DNA of 17,468 nucleotides from Dehalococcoidia bacterium (GTDB lineage Bacteria > Chloroflexota > Dehalococcoidia > SAR202 > UBA11138). The stretch lies in NCBI GenBank assembly GCA_012270625.1, contig JAAXHZ010000019.1, positions 1 to 17,468 of the forward strand. The letters are read 5' to 3'. The notes below the pieces were generated by a model, which ran no database searches, was not told the origin of the DNA, and saw nothing but the letters and a program-made list of their open reading frames with translations. The number at the start of each line of letters is the position of its first letter. The first letter of the stretch is position 1. A program made the position numbers and the translations under genes. Positions 1-7,428 of the stretch are shown in pieces.

Positions 1-51
1 GGCAGAGACCCGCGCCGATGCGGCAGAGACCCGCGCCGACGCGGCAGAGAC
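1..51 (+). repeat. 21-bp tandem repeat (two full units plus 9 bases)
   Basis: Units at 1-21 and 22-42 differ at one base (position 19, t versus c). A partial third unit covers 43-51. Each unit encodes seven residues, AETRADA, so the repeat adds exactly one coiled-coil heptad per copy and may begin before the window. Confidence 0.8.
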
Positions 52-142
52 ACTGGTAGAGCAAGAGCGGCTAGCGCGCCTGGCGGCCGAGGCGCGTATG
101 ACCGAGCTCGAGTCCGAGCTTCAACGACTGCGCGGCGGATAG
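1..142 (+). CDS. C-terminal tail of a probable Uma2-family (DUF820) endonuclease, 5' truncated by window
   Basis: Reading from base 2, the frame is open to a TAG at 140-142 and gives 46 residues. They are Ala/Glu/Arg-rich, start with two copies of AETRADA, and end in a Leu/Glu/Arg heptad helix (ELESELQRLRGG). A charged coiled-coil tail of this kind, ending in RLRGG or similar, is common at the C-terminus of Uma2-family PD-(D/E)XK proteins in Chloroflexota and Cyanobacteria. The catalytic core would lie upstream of the window, so the family is inferred from the tail alone. Any other protein with a C-terminal coiled coil is possible. The next gene starts 36 bases downstream on the same strand. 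Confidence 0.5.
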   Translation, partial: AETRADAAETRADAAETLVEQERLARLAAEARMTELESELQRLRGG

Positions 143-177
143 CCGGGATTTCGGCGGGCACCAGTGTACCTGCCACT

Positions 178-2166
178 ATGAACGGGTCTAGTGTCAGCGC
201 AGCTCGCCTGGCGACGCGCCATCTTCACCTGACCGCCTTCGCGCCGGTGCTGGCAGTCGCCGCGTTCCTGAGACTCTACGACCTTGGCCACGGCCACCCT
301 GGACTTGCGATCTACACATCCATCTCATCGCACGCTTACAAGTCCTTCCACAACTGGCTCTACCCCAACATGTTCGCCGACGGCTCCATCCTGGCCGACA
401 AGCCGCCGCTGTTCTTCTGGTACCAAGGGCTGTTCATCGCGCTGCTCGGGCCCTCGAACCTGTCGTTCAGACTGCCTGTGGCGCTCGCCGGAATATGCTC
501 CGTCGTGCTGCTCTACGTCATCGTCAGGCGTTGCAGCGGCACCGCTCCCGCCCTGATCGCCGCATCTGCCCTGACGGTCATGCCAATTGACGTCAACTAC
601 TCCCGCGCCACATTCATCGAGCCTGTGACCACCGCGACCATGATGTTCGCGGCCTACTTCGTCGTTCGAGCCGTGCAGGAGAAGCGCGAAGGCTTCTACT
701 ACGTCGGCGCGTTCATTCTGGGACTGGCGTTCATGGTGAAGCTGTGGCAGGGACTGCTGCCCGCTCCGGCATTCGCCCTGCTCGCGCTGGCGTACAGGTG
801 GCAGCCGTGGCCTAGCTTGCTGAAGGTTGGTGTGAAGTGCGCCGCGATCTTCCTGGTCACTGCCTTCTGGTGGCCGACGCTCGTCTGGCTTACCCCAGGC
901 GCATACGACGCGGTGATGCACGCCGACAGCGTCTGGCGCATGATCTTCGGATGGAACCTACTGGAGCGGTACGGAGAGCTGGAGTACGGCGCGCGACACC
1001 GCCGCGACATCCTCTGGTTCGTCACCGGTCCGATGAGCGTGTACTTCGGCGCGTCGCTCTTTCCAGCCGCCATGCTGGGCGTTTTCGCTGTTCTGGGCGC
1101 TGTCTGGCGCCGCGCATGGGAGAGTGGAGCAAGACGGTGGGATACGATCTCCCGCCGCTCTCCTGAGTTAGCCGACCGTGCCAGCCCGTACGTCGGGCCG
1201 GGGTGGACACGCAAGCTGTCGAGTCCCGCACCCGCCGAGGCCATCCCGGGTCTCGGACTTGGCGTGCTGTGGCTTGTCTGGTTCGGAATCGGAATGATCG
1301 CGTTCGGCGGCGCGTCGATCAGGCTCGCGACTTACTGGACGGTCACGACTCCAGCGGTCGCCGCTCTCGCTGGCATCGGAGTCGCGTCTATTCCAACGCT
1401 GCTGAGGAGAGGGAGCGTCGCGGCGTGGTTGATCTTTATCGGGGCGTTGGGCGGTGCGCTATACTGCGCGGCGGTGTACGGACAGGTGCGCGAGGTCGCG
1501 CCGTACTTGAGGACCGCTTCGAACGTCGCGTTCATGTTCTCAGTGGCTATCGCAGTCGCTGCGGTGTTCGTTTACTTCGGATGGCGTCCACGCGGGTTCG
1601 ACCTCGCCGCCCTGACACTGACGATCGTCTCTATCGGCGCGGTCGCGCTGACCGCCGTCGTTACCGTTCACAACATCACCAACCCGCGCGACGATACTCT
1701 CGGCAGAATCGGGTTCGACCAGATAGACATTCCCGGCGCCAGAGGGCCGGAGCTGACGCCCGCCGAGCAGCGGCGCCAGAGACAGGGAGCGCTGATTACC
1801 GCGATAGTCAGAACCGAGTTCGACCGTCTTGAGTCAGCCCTGGAGTATGTCCGGCAGCGGCGCGGCAGCGCCCGCTACATCCTCGCGAGCGACACCTACA
1901 ACACCGGCGCGATGGTCGCGCTGATTACCGGACAGCCCGTGCTTCCGCTCTTCTCAGAGTACAAGATGGTCCCACTCATAGACGACGCCGAATTCAAGCG
2001 TCTGCTCGACGAAGGCGAGATACCCTTCATACTCACGACCAACCACATGCTGTACATGGACTTCGACCTCTACGCCCGGATGCGCACGTCATCACTGGAT
2101 GTAACCGCTCGATCCGGCCTGCCCAGAGGTGGCGAGCTGGAGCTTCTCAGGGTTACGGACTGGTAG
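178..2166 (+). CDS. Glycosyltransferase family 39 (ArnT/PMT-like) polytopic membrane protein
   Basis: 662 residues. The N-terminal two thirds is a series of hydrophobic segments (about 18-36, 85-115, 120-160, 170-235, 280-305, 355-475, 480-500), followed by a soluble C-terminal region from about 505. The loop after the first membrane segment ends in DKPPLFFW (residues 74-81), the hallmark of GT39/PMT_2 enzymes that transfer a sugar from a polyprenyl-phosphate donor on the outer membrane face. The C-terminal part resembles the soluble region of bacterial GT39 proteins (YILASDTYNTGAMVALITG). The acidic Asp-Glu pair usually found in the first outer loop is not visible; that stretch reads SISSHAYKS (about 48-56). 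The ATG has no strong Shine-Dalgarno sequence, but it is the first in frame after the previous stop. Family assignment is firm; acceptor and donor are unknown. Confidence 0.85.
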   Translation: MNGSSVSAARLATRHLHLTAFAPVLAVAAFLRLYDLGHGHPGLAIYTSISSHAYKSFHNWLYPNMFADGSILADKPPLFFWYQGLFIALLGPSNLSFRLPVALAGICSVVLLYVIVRRCSGTAPALIAASALTVMPIDVNYSRATFIEPVTTATMMFAAYFVVRAVQEKREGFYYVGAFILGLAFMVKLWQGLLPAPAFALLALAYRWQPWPSLLKVGVKCAAIFLVTAFWWPTLVWLTPGAYDAVMHADSVWRMIFGWNLLERYGELEYGARHRRDILWFVTGPMSVYFGASLFPAAMLGVFAVLGAVWRRAWESGARRWDTISRRSPELADRASPYVGPGWTRKLSSPAPAEAIPGLGLGVLWLVWFGIGMIAFGGASIRLATYWTVTTPAVAALAGIGVASIPTLLRRGSVAAWLIFIGALGGALYCAAVYGQVREVAPYLRTASNVAFMFSVAIAVAAVFVYFGWRPRGFDLAALTLTIVSIGAVALTAVVTVHNITNPRDDTLGRIGFDQIDIPGARGPELTPAEQRRQRQGALITAIVRTEFDRLESALEYVRQRRGSARYILASDTYNTGAMVALITGQPVLPLFSEYKMVPLIDDAEFKRLLDEGEIPFILTTNHMLYMDFDLYARMRTSSLDVTARSGLPRGGELELLRVTDW

Positions 2167-2206
2167 CAATCCTTTAATGCAGCACAATTCCTGAATCTAT
2201 CTTTAG

Positions 2207-2236
2207 TTGACCAAATGTCTGGTTTTGTGCTATTTA
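2207..2236 (+). promoter_or_regulatory. Candidate sigma-70-type promoter for ABC cassette 1
   Basis: TTGACC (2207-2212) and TATTTA (2231-2236) are 18 bases apart in an AT-rich gap between the glycosyltransferase and the binding-protein gene. A start point near 2243 would leave about 60 bases of leader. A similar TTGACC-N18 box precedes the second binding-protein gene. This is inferred from sequence only. Confidence 0.4.
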
Positions 2237-2289
2237 TTCGCAACGTTCATCGTAGAGGTCAATACTCAGCATTGGCCTCCCTGATACAT

Positions 2290-2295
2290 GGGAGA
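2290..2295 (+). promoter_or_regulatory. Ribosome binding site deciding the start of binding protein 1
   Basis: GGGAGA lies 7 bases before the ATG at 2303, ideal Shine-Dalgarno spacing. The in-frame ATG at 2288 overlaps this site and would prepend MGEDE to the signal peptide. The second binding protein in the window starts directly with a basic M-R-R-L-K, which supports 2303. Confidence 0.7.
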
Positions 2296-2302
2296 AGATG
2301 AG

Positions 2303-4375
2303 ATGAAGAGTGTCAGACTACTTGGAATCGTCTGCGTGCTGTCGGTTCTGGCAGTAATTTCGATGGCGTGCGCAGCAGACGAGACGAGCGCGCCTGCGGC
2401 TCCACAGCAGCCAGCGGCTGCGGCCCCGGCCGCCCCGGCTCAGGCTGCTGCCCAGGCCGCGCCTGCGGCTCCACAGCAGCCAGCGGCTCCGGCGCAAGCT
2501 GCCGAGGCCGCTCCGGCGATCACGGCCGTGCCGGTGGCGCCACAGGTGCAGAAGCTCGCGCCGCCAACGCCAGTGCCCACACCTGTTCAGATGGCGACCA
2601 GCGACTGGGTGACGGAGTACGTTTCCAGCGCGGGCTACAAGCCCGAATGGGGTCAGCCGGTCTATGGCGGCGTCCTGCGCTACGGCGCGAACCTCAAGCT
2701 GAACGGGCACGATCCCAACTACGGCCACACCTACGAGGGTCCGCAGTTCCTACCTACCTATAACTCGCTGATCAAGTTCGACCCGTGGCAGGGTCTCACA
2801 GGCCCTATCCTGCCCGATCTCGCCACGACGTGGGACATCTCCGGTGATGGCACGGTCGTCACGTTCCAGCTTCGTGAGGGCATCAAGTTCCAGGACAATC
2901 CGCACAGCACCCTGCCTGATCATGTCAAGGCAAATGTCGCTGGCGACGACTTCACCTGTGAGGACGCCGCGGCGAGCCTTCAGTTCGCCATCTATCCTCC
3001 GCAGTCGCTGAAGGACGTCGGTGTAACCCACGCCGGACCCAGACTGGGCCTTTCCCACCTGAAGGATGGTGGCGCAACTTGCCCGGACGGACCGATGGGT
3101 TACACGCTCAGGGCCGAGTTCAAAGAGGCTCGCGCGGGCACGATCGGCAAGTTCGCCGGCGTAACCGGAATGCCCAACAACATGGACAAGGACCTCATCG
3201 AGTGGTGGTCCGCTGAGTGTCCTGACTGCTGGGATCAGACTACAGACGAGACTTACCTCTACGGCACAGGCACCGGCGCGTTCATACCGGTCGATCGCGT
3301 GCAGGACGTAGGCACCAAGATACGCGCCAACCCCGACTACTGGCGTGAAGGTCTGCCGTTCCTTGAGGGTGTCGATCACATCGAGATCGAAGACGCCACC
3401 ACGCGCTTCACCGCGCTCATTACCGGCCAGACCGACTACTATGGTGAGGGCAGCGCGTCCCTCCTCCCTGGTCAGGTCAGCCAGGTGTTGGAACGCTACT
3501 CCGACGACATTCACCTCGAGCCTGTGCTGCACCTGTGGGGCAAGGGACTCCAGTTCAACATGCACCGCGAGCCTTTCAACGACGTTCGCGTGAGGACGGC
3601 CATCCACCTTGGAATCGACCGCGAGGACTGGGTGGAGATCAACAGGATCCAGGGCGGCGGACGGGATGTGGTTGGCGTCATCAGGCCTACCAACTGGATG
3701 CCTCCTGGAACGGTCTGGGCGCTGCCCGACGATGAGCTTTGGGCCATGCCCGGCTTCCGGAATGACCCCGCGCAGAAGGCAGAGGACATCGCCGAAGCCA
3801 ACCGGCTTCTCGACGAGGTTGGACTGACCGGCAGCCCGAGATTCAAAGCAGGCTGCATGACAACCCCGGCGCAGATATTCATTGACGGCTGCCTCTACTT
3901 CAAAGACCAGCTCAAGAAGAACCTGGACATCGAGCTGGACGTGGACGTGGTCGAGGAGGCGGTGCAGCGCCAGCGTGGCCAGACAGGTCACGGCGACCCG
4001 CCCGACTATGATGTACACTACGGCTCCAAGGCTAGGACAGACGTTGCCGACCCGTCCGACTTCTACAACATCTTCCTGGTTCCTGAGACCGAGAGCTGGT
4101 ACCACCGTGGCACCGGACGCTTCCAGGCCGACCCTGAGAACGCCCAGAAGCTGCTCGATCTCTCGCTCCAGCAGGCCGTAGAGCTCGACCCGGCGAAGCG
4201 GCGCGAGATAGTCCACGAGATCGAACGGCTGTCGATCGAGACCATGTATATGGTTCCGATGCCCTGGTCGATCATCTGGCCCGCATGGCACAAGGATGTC
4301 CGCGGCTGGCGCATGTTCAACCACCCGTCCCAGATCAAGTGGTCCGGCTGGGAGCGCGCCTGGCTTGCCAGGTAG
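2303..4375 (+). CDS. ABC transporter substrate-binding lipoprotein, family 5 (peptide/nickel type), cassette 1
   Basis: About 690 residues. It begins with a basic tip (MKSVR), a hydrophobic stretch and ISMAC, a loose lipobox with Cys23 as the predicted lipidation site. Residues 24 to about 90 are a low-complexity Ala/Pro/Gln tether. The SBP_bac_5 domain follows: PVYGGVLRYG near the start, then the family signature PDLATTWDISGDG with TVVTFQLREGIKF, and the C-terminal half (NPDYWREGLPFLEGVDHIEI, then RTAIHLGIDR). It should capture a peptide or another small organic ligand outside the membrane and deliver it to the downstream permeases. The domain has several cysteines (FTCED, ATCPDG, AECPDCWD, KAGCM, IDGCLY), unusual for this family and possibly disulfide-forming. 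At about 690 residues it is longer than typical DppA (about 535), partly because of the tether. The ligand is not deducible. Confidence 0.9.
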   Translation: MKSVRLLGIVCVLSVLAVISMACAADETSAPAAPQQPAAAAPAAPAQAAAQAAPAAPQQPAAPAQAAEAAPAITAVPVAPQVQKLAPPTPVPTPVQMATSDWVTEYVSSAGYKPEWGQPVYGGVLRYGANLKLNGHDPNYGHTYEGPQFLPTYNSLIKFDPWQGLTGPILPDLATTWDISGDGTVVTFQLREGIKFQDNPHSTLPDHVKANVAGDDFTCEDAAASLQFAIYPPQSLKDVGVTHAGPRLGLSHLKDGGATCPDGPMGYTLRAEFKEARAGTIGKFAGVTGMPNNMDKDLIEWWSAECPDCWDQTTDETYLYGTGTGAFIPVDRVQDVGTKIRANPDYWREGLPFLEGVDHIEIEDATTRFTALITGQTDYYGEGSASLLPGQVSQVLERYSDDIHLEPVLHLWGKGLQFNMHREPFNDVRVRTAIHLGIDREDWVEINRIQGGGRDVVGVIRPTNWMPPGTVWALPDDELWAMPGFRNDPAQKAEDIAEANRLLDEVGLTGSPRFKAGCMTTPAQIFIDGCLYFKDQLKKNLDIELDVDVVEEAVQRQRGQTGHGDPPDYDVHYGSKARTDVADPSDFYNIFLVPETESWYHRGTGRFQADPENAQKLLDLSLQQAVELDPAKRREIVHEIERLSIETMYMVPMPWSIIWPAWHKDVRGWRMFNHPSQIKWSGWERAWLAR
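2389..2488 (+). repeat. 31-bp exact direct repeat in the lipoprotein linker (2389-2419 and 2458-2488)
   Basis: Two identical 31-base copies lie 69 bases apart, exactly 23 codons, so both encode the same AP-rich segment (APAAPQQPAA). The in-frame period suggests the tether grew by internal duplication or slippage. Confidence 0.85.
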
Positions 4376-4386
4376 TTTGGATAGGG

Positions 4387-4407
4387 CGCCTGCCTTTTAC
4401 TCAGGCG
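4387..4407 (+). terminator. Short hairpin just after binding-protein stop, possible attenuator
   Basis: CGCCTG (4387-4392) pairs with CAGGCG (4402-4407) around the 9-base loop CCTTTTACT. No T-run follows, so it is a weak terminator at most. The loop resembles that of the terminator at 6598-6626 (CACTTAACT). Confidence 0.35.
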
Positions 4408-4487
4408 AATGAAATGGGCGCGTCCGCGCATCGCATCGGCGATCCTGGGCGCGCTCTTCGACTATGAGAAATCCTACAAACTCCTCT

Positions 4488-4515
4488 CCTACCCCTGAGA
4501 GCTTACAGGGGTAGG
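4488..4515. repeat. Perfect inverted repeat, 10-bp arms
   Basis: CCTACCCCTG (4488-4497) and CAGGGGTAGG (4506-4515) flank an 8-base loop. There is no downstream T-run. It could be an RNA hairpin or a degenerate mobile repeat. Confidence 0.7.
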
Positions 4516-4554
4516 CAAATGGGTACGGACAAGCATAAGTATCAACCAAAAGCT

Positions 4555-4614
4555 CCCCTCTCCCTCGGGGAGAGGGCTGGAGTCTGCCCCGCACTTGATA
4601 CGGGGGTGAGGGTG
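4555..4614. repeat. REP-like palindromic element, copy 1 (interrupted)
   Basis: CCCTCTCCC (4556-4564) and GGGAGAGGG (4568-4576) form a perfect 9-bp stem with loop TCG. CTGG follows, and after an insertion comes GGGGTGAGGGTGA, the same tail that directly follows copy 2 at 11431-11467. The inserted segment carries its own hairpin, CCCCG (4587-4591) with CGGGG (4601-4605). Dispersed GC-rich palindromes of this form occur in many high-GC genomes. Confidence 0.75.
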
Positions 4615-4682
4615 AACATGAGTCCGCTCGTACCCCAGAGATATTGTTGGACAGACGCTTACTGATTAGAGGGTGAACCAAA

Positions 4683-5648
4683 ATGCAGCAATATCTGGCT
4701 CGACGGATCATCTTCGGGGCGCTGACGACGGTTCTCGTATCGCTTCTCGTGTTCGCCCTGATGCGTATCGCTCCCGGCGACGTAGCGCAGTCCATCGCGG
4801 CACAGCAGGCCGGTGGCGAGGAAGGCACCGTCAGCGAAGAGCAGCTGGAGCAGATACGTGAGGCGCTCGGACTCAACCGTCCCCTCTACATCCAGTACCT
4901 CGATTGGATGGGCGGATTCGTCATTGGTGACTGGGGTGATTCCCTGTTCACGAGACGGCCGGTGTTCACCGAGTTCAAGAAGAAGGTCGTGGTCACGGTC
5001 GAGCTCGTGATCATCTCACAGGTTATCGCCATCGCGCTGGGTCTCCCTGCCGGTGTGCTGATGGCGCTGAAACAGGACACCAAGATAGACTACACCGTTC
5101 GGATAGTGTCGCTCGCGGGGCTGTCCATCCCATCGTTCTGGAGCGCGATCCTGTTCCTTGTGGCCGGAGCGTACTTCTTCCGATGGAATCCGCCGCTGGG
5201 TTACATGGAATTTGTGGACGACCCGGTCGGCAACTTGAGCCAGTTCATCTGGCCCGCAATAATGCTGGGCTACATCAGCGCGGCTACGAAGGCGCGGATG
5301 ATGCGCTCGACCATGCTCGAAGTGCTGCGGCAGGACTATATCCGCACCGCGCACGCGAAGGGACTGCGCCAGTTGGTAGTTACCGCCCGCCACGCGCTCA
5401 AGAACGCGATGATCCCCGTGGTCACCGTCATCGGCATCACTACCGCGCTATCGCTGGGAGGCTCGGTAGTCATGGAGCGCGTATTCGTGCTGCCCGGAAT
5501 CGGCAGCTACATCGTTGACGGAATGCTCCAGCGCGACTATCCGGTGGTGCAGTCGATGGTGCTGATATTCGCGGCCGCGGTCATTGTCGTCAACCTGATC
5601 GTGGACCTCTCATACGGCTGGCTAGACCCGCGCGTCCGGTATCAGTAA
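4683..5648 (+). CDS. ABC transporter permease, DppB/OppB-like, cassette 1
   Basis: 321 residues. It has an N-terminal membrane segment after MQQYLARRI, then the typical BPD_transp_1 layout. The first-loop motif APGDVAQ (about 30-36) and LGLNRPLYIQYLDW are standard for the DppB branch. The EAA loop that contacts the ATPase reads DYIRTAHAKGL from residue 218, followed by HALKNAMIPVVTVIG, and the protein ends LDPRVRYQ. Length matches the family (about 310-340). It should form half of the inner-membrane channel with the DppC-like protein encoded 20 bases downstream. The ATG follows GAGGGTGA by about 6 bases. No ATPase gene follows in this cassette, so a shared ATPase encoded elsewhere must be assumed. 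Confidence 0.92.
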   Translation: MQQYLARRIIFGALTTVLVSLLVFALMRIAPGDVAQSIAAQQAGGEEGTVSEEQLEQIREALGLNRPLYIQYLDWMGGFVIGDWGDSLFTRRPVFTEFKKKVVVTVELVIISQVIAIALGLPAGVLMALKQDTKIDYTVRIVSLAGLSIPSFWSAILFLVAGAYFFRWNPPLGYMEFVDDPVGNLSQFIWPAIMLGYISAATKARMMRSTMLEVLRQDYIRTAHAKGLRQLVVTARHALKNAMIPVVTVIGITTALSLGGSVVMERVFVLPGIGSYIVDGMLQRDYPVVQSMVLIFAAAVIVVNLIVDLSYGWLDPRVRYQ

Positions 5649-5668
5649 CAACCCGCAAGAGGAATCGA

Positions 5669-6562
5669 ATGGCAATCCAACAGAGCGACGTAGCAACGCT
5701 GGGGCGACCTCGCAAGAGGAATCCCCTGAAGCCCGCCGTCGACTTCGTCTCGCGCAAGCCTTTGGGCGCGGCGGGTGCGCTGATAATTATTATCATGGCG
5801 CTGATGGCGGTCGTGGGACCGTGGATGACCGAGTGGGACCCGTTGACCCACAACCTGCCTGATAAGCTCCAGGGCCCCAACTCACGCCACTGGCTCGGCA
5901 CCGACGAGCTGGGCCGAGACCTGTGGGCGCGCATGATGACCGGCGCGCGCGTGTCTCTGCTGGTTGGCTTCGCGTCCGTCGCATTCGGGTCCGGCTTGGG
6001 AGGCATAATCGGCGTCATAAGCGGTTGGTATGGCGGCAAGGTGGACAATTCGATTCAGCGCATCATGGATGCGCTCATGTCCATCCCGACTCTGATACTG
6101 GCTCTCGCGGTCACCGCCGCGCTCGGCACCAGCCTGTGGAACATCATCCTGGCAATCGGAATTGTGCAGATACCGCGCGCCAACCGCGTCGTCAGATCGC
6201 AGGTGCTGGCGGTGAAGGAGTCGCAGTACGTGGACGCCGCGCGAGCCATCGGCGCAGTCAACGTGCGCATCATGGCCCAGCACATCACGCCGCAGTGCGT
6301 CGCCCCCTGGCTGATAATCGCCACCGGCGCGCTCGGCATAGCCATCCTGACCGAGGCATCTCTGAGCTTCCTCGGTCTCGGCGTTCCTCAGCCCGAGCCG
6401 TCCTGGGGCGGAATGCTCACAGGCCCTGTGCGCGACTGGTTCCCGATCTACCCATATCTCGCCATCTGGCCTGGCCTGGCCCTCTCGCTGGCCGTGTACG
6501 GCTTCAACCTCTTCGGCGACGCCATTAGGGATGTACTTGATCCTCGCCTCAGAGGGACATGA
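5669..6562 (+). CDS. ABC transporter permease, DppC/OppC-like, cassette 1
   Basis: 297 residues with an N-terminal cytoplasmic tail (about 1-30) and the OppC_N segment. The diagnostic HWLGTDELGRDLWARMM follows, then five further membrane segments. The EAA loop reads YVDAARAIGAVNVRIMAQH (about 188-206). SFLGLGVPQPEPSWGGML near 230 and the ending IRDVLDPRLRGT are typical of the DppC branch. The start has a good Shine-Dalgarno sequence (AAGAGGA, 5657-5663). It lies 20 bases after the DppB-like stop and is surely co-transcribed. A terminator-like hairpin 36 bases after the stop closes the cassette, with no DppD or DppF ATPase gene between. Confidence 0.93.
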   Translation: MAIQQSDVATLGRPRKRNPLKPAVDFVSRKPLGAAGALIIIIMALMAVVGPWMTEWDPLTHNLPDKLQGPNSRHWLGTDELGRDLWARMMTGARVSLLVGFASVAFGSGLGGIIGVISGWYGGKVDNSIQRIMDALMSIPTLILALAVTAALGTSLWNIILAIGIVQIPRANRVVRSQVLAVKESQYVDAARAIGAVNVRIMAQHITPQCVAPWLIIATGALGIAILTEASLSFLGLGVPQPEPSWGGMLTGPVRDWFPIYPYLAIWPGLALSLAVYGFNLFGDAIRDVLDPRLRGT

Positions 6563-6597
6563 CAGGCTATCGAAACTCGAATCCAGCAAATTGGCTC

Positions 6598-6626
6598 AGG
6601 CCCCTGCACTTAACTCAGGGGCCTTT
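6598..6626 (+). terminator. Rho-independent-type terminator after ABC cassette 1
   Basis: AGGCCCCTG (6598-6606) pairs perfectly with CAGGGGCCT (6616-6624) around loop CACTTAACT and runs into a short T tract (TTT, 6624-6626). The 9-bp GC-rich stem and its place after the last permease make it the natural end of the operon. Confidence 0.7.
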
Positions 6627-6661
6627 CCGTCTAACGCCCCGCACCAACTCTCTTTGACCTC

Positions 6662-6670
6662 TGCTAATAT
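6662..6670 (+). promoter_or_regulatory. Candidate extended -10 promoter
   Basis: TGCTAATAT matches an extended -10 (TG, one base, TAATAT). TTGACC at 6654-6659 is too close to be its -35. Initiation near 6677 would leave a leader of only about 12 bases before the ATG at 6689, consistent with that gene's lack of a clear Shine-Dalgarno sequence. Confidence 0.35.
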
Positions 6671-6688
6671 AACTAGAGCAGACCAGAA

Positions 6689-7333
6689 ATGACTACCATA
6701 CACACATTCGAAGACCTAATCCGGGCCATGGACGAAAATCCAGAGTGGGTAGAAGCCATGCGGGCAAGACTGCTCACCCGTGAGCTCATGGAGCTGCCAA
6801 ACACGTTCGCCCGGTTCGTCGAGGCAACCAACCGTCGCTTCGACAGAATCGAGGGAGACATACAGGGACTCCGCTCGGATGTGCAAAGCATCCGTGACGA
6901 CCTGGCCCCGCTCAAAGGCGCTCATGCGAGGAATGCAGCGCTGAGACAGTTCGACCTAATCGCCGAAGACATGGGGCTGGAAGCGATAAGATTGCTTACA
7001 GATCAAGAAGTCAGAGAGATAGCGCGTTCGTTACGCCGTGACGGGACTATCTCGAGAGATGAATACGCCAGCTTCCGCTTGGCTGACGGTGTGGTCGAGG
7101 CCGAGGACGAGCATGGTGGGCGATGCTACATTGCTCTGGAGGTGTCATTCACCGTGAACGGACGTGACACCAGAAGAGCGATCCGCAATACTGACTTTCT
7201 GACGCATGCCACAGGAAGGCCAGCGTATGCTGTGGTCTCGGGTATCTCAAAAGACGTCAGAGTCCAGGATGCCTTCGACTCTGGCGAAGTGTACTGGCAT
7301 CAGTTGGACCCAGAGCTGCTGGAGGTCGAATAG
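6689..7333 (+). CDS. Coiled-coil protein of unknown function, possible PD-(D/E)XK-like C-terminal core
   Basis: 214 residues, no signal peptide or membrane segment. Residues 1-45 are helical (TFEDLIRAMDENPEWVEAMRARLL). Residues 46-75 form a heptad coiled coil (RRFDRIEGDIQGLRSDV), and GAHARNAALR follows at 77-86. The C-terminal half has a strand-turn-strand pattern, LADGVVEAED then CYIALEVSFTV, with Asp133, Glu151 and Ser153. This resembles a PD-(D/E)XK core in which the lysine is replaced by serine. I recall similar unnamed proteins in Chloroflexota, related in style to DUF3782-like coiled-coil nucleases, but cannot name the family. It stands alone between a terminator and the aminotransferase gene, 95 bases away. 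Nuclease activity is a guess. Confidence 0.75.
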   Translation: MTTIHTFEDLIRAMDENPEWVEAMRARLLTRELMELPNTFARFVEATNRRFDRIEGDIQGLRSDVQSIRDDLAPLKGAHARNAALRQFDLIAEDMGLEAIRLLTDQEVREIARSLRRDGTISRDEYASFRLADGVVEAEDEHGGRCYIALEVSFTVNGRDTRRAIRNTDFLTHATGRPAYAVVSGISKDVRVQDAFDSGEVYWHQLDPELLEVE

Positions 7334-7428
7334 GCATCTGGGTCGGCGAGCGGACACCCCCAGGTTATGCGTCGCAAACCTCCTGACGTAAACTGTTTCA
7401 CAATCAATCACTTAGGAGAGACATCGCA

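Larger units (their letters stand above)
4376..4682. other. 307-base gap between binding-protein and permease genes; hairpin-rich, no gene seen
   Basis: No convincing coding region was found on either strand. The gap contains three separate inverted repeats (listed individually) and a weak Shine-Dalgarno sequence (GAGGGTGA near 4669-4676) for the permease start at 4683. No good promoter was found close to the permease gene, so permease expression probably relies on read-through past the hairpins. Confidence 0.6.

Noticed and set aside
1..51. Possible CRISPR-like or regulatory repeat at the window start
   Set aside because: The 21-base units are contiguous without spacers and keep an open reading frame of coiled-coil heptads, so this is coding repetition.
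325..921. 198-residue minus-strand frame within the glycosyltransferase gene
   Set aside because: The composition is charged and low in hydrophobic order with no domain, while the plus frame has the DKPPL motif and membrane segments.
2750..4324. 524-residue open frame on the minus strand inside binding protein 1
   Set aside because: It is a long antisense shadow caused by high G+C. The plus frame carries clear SBP_bac_5 motifs and the minus translation shows no recognisable domain.
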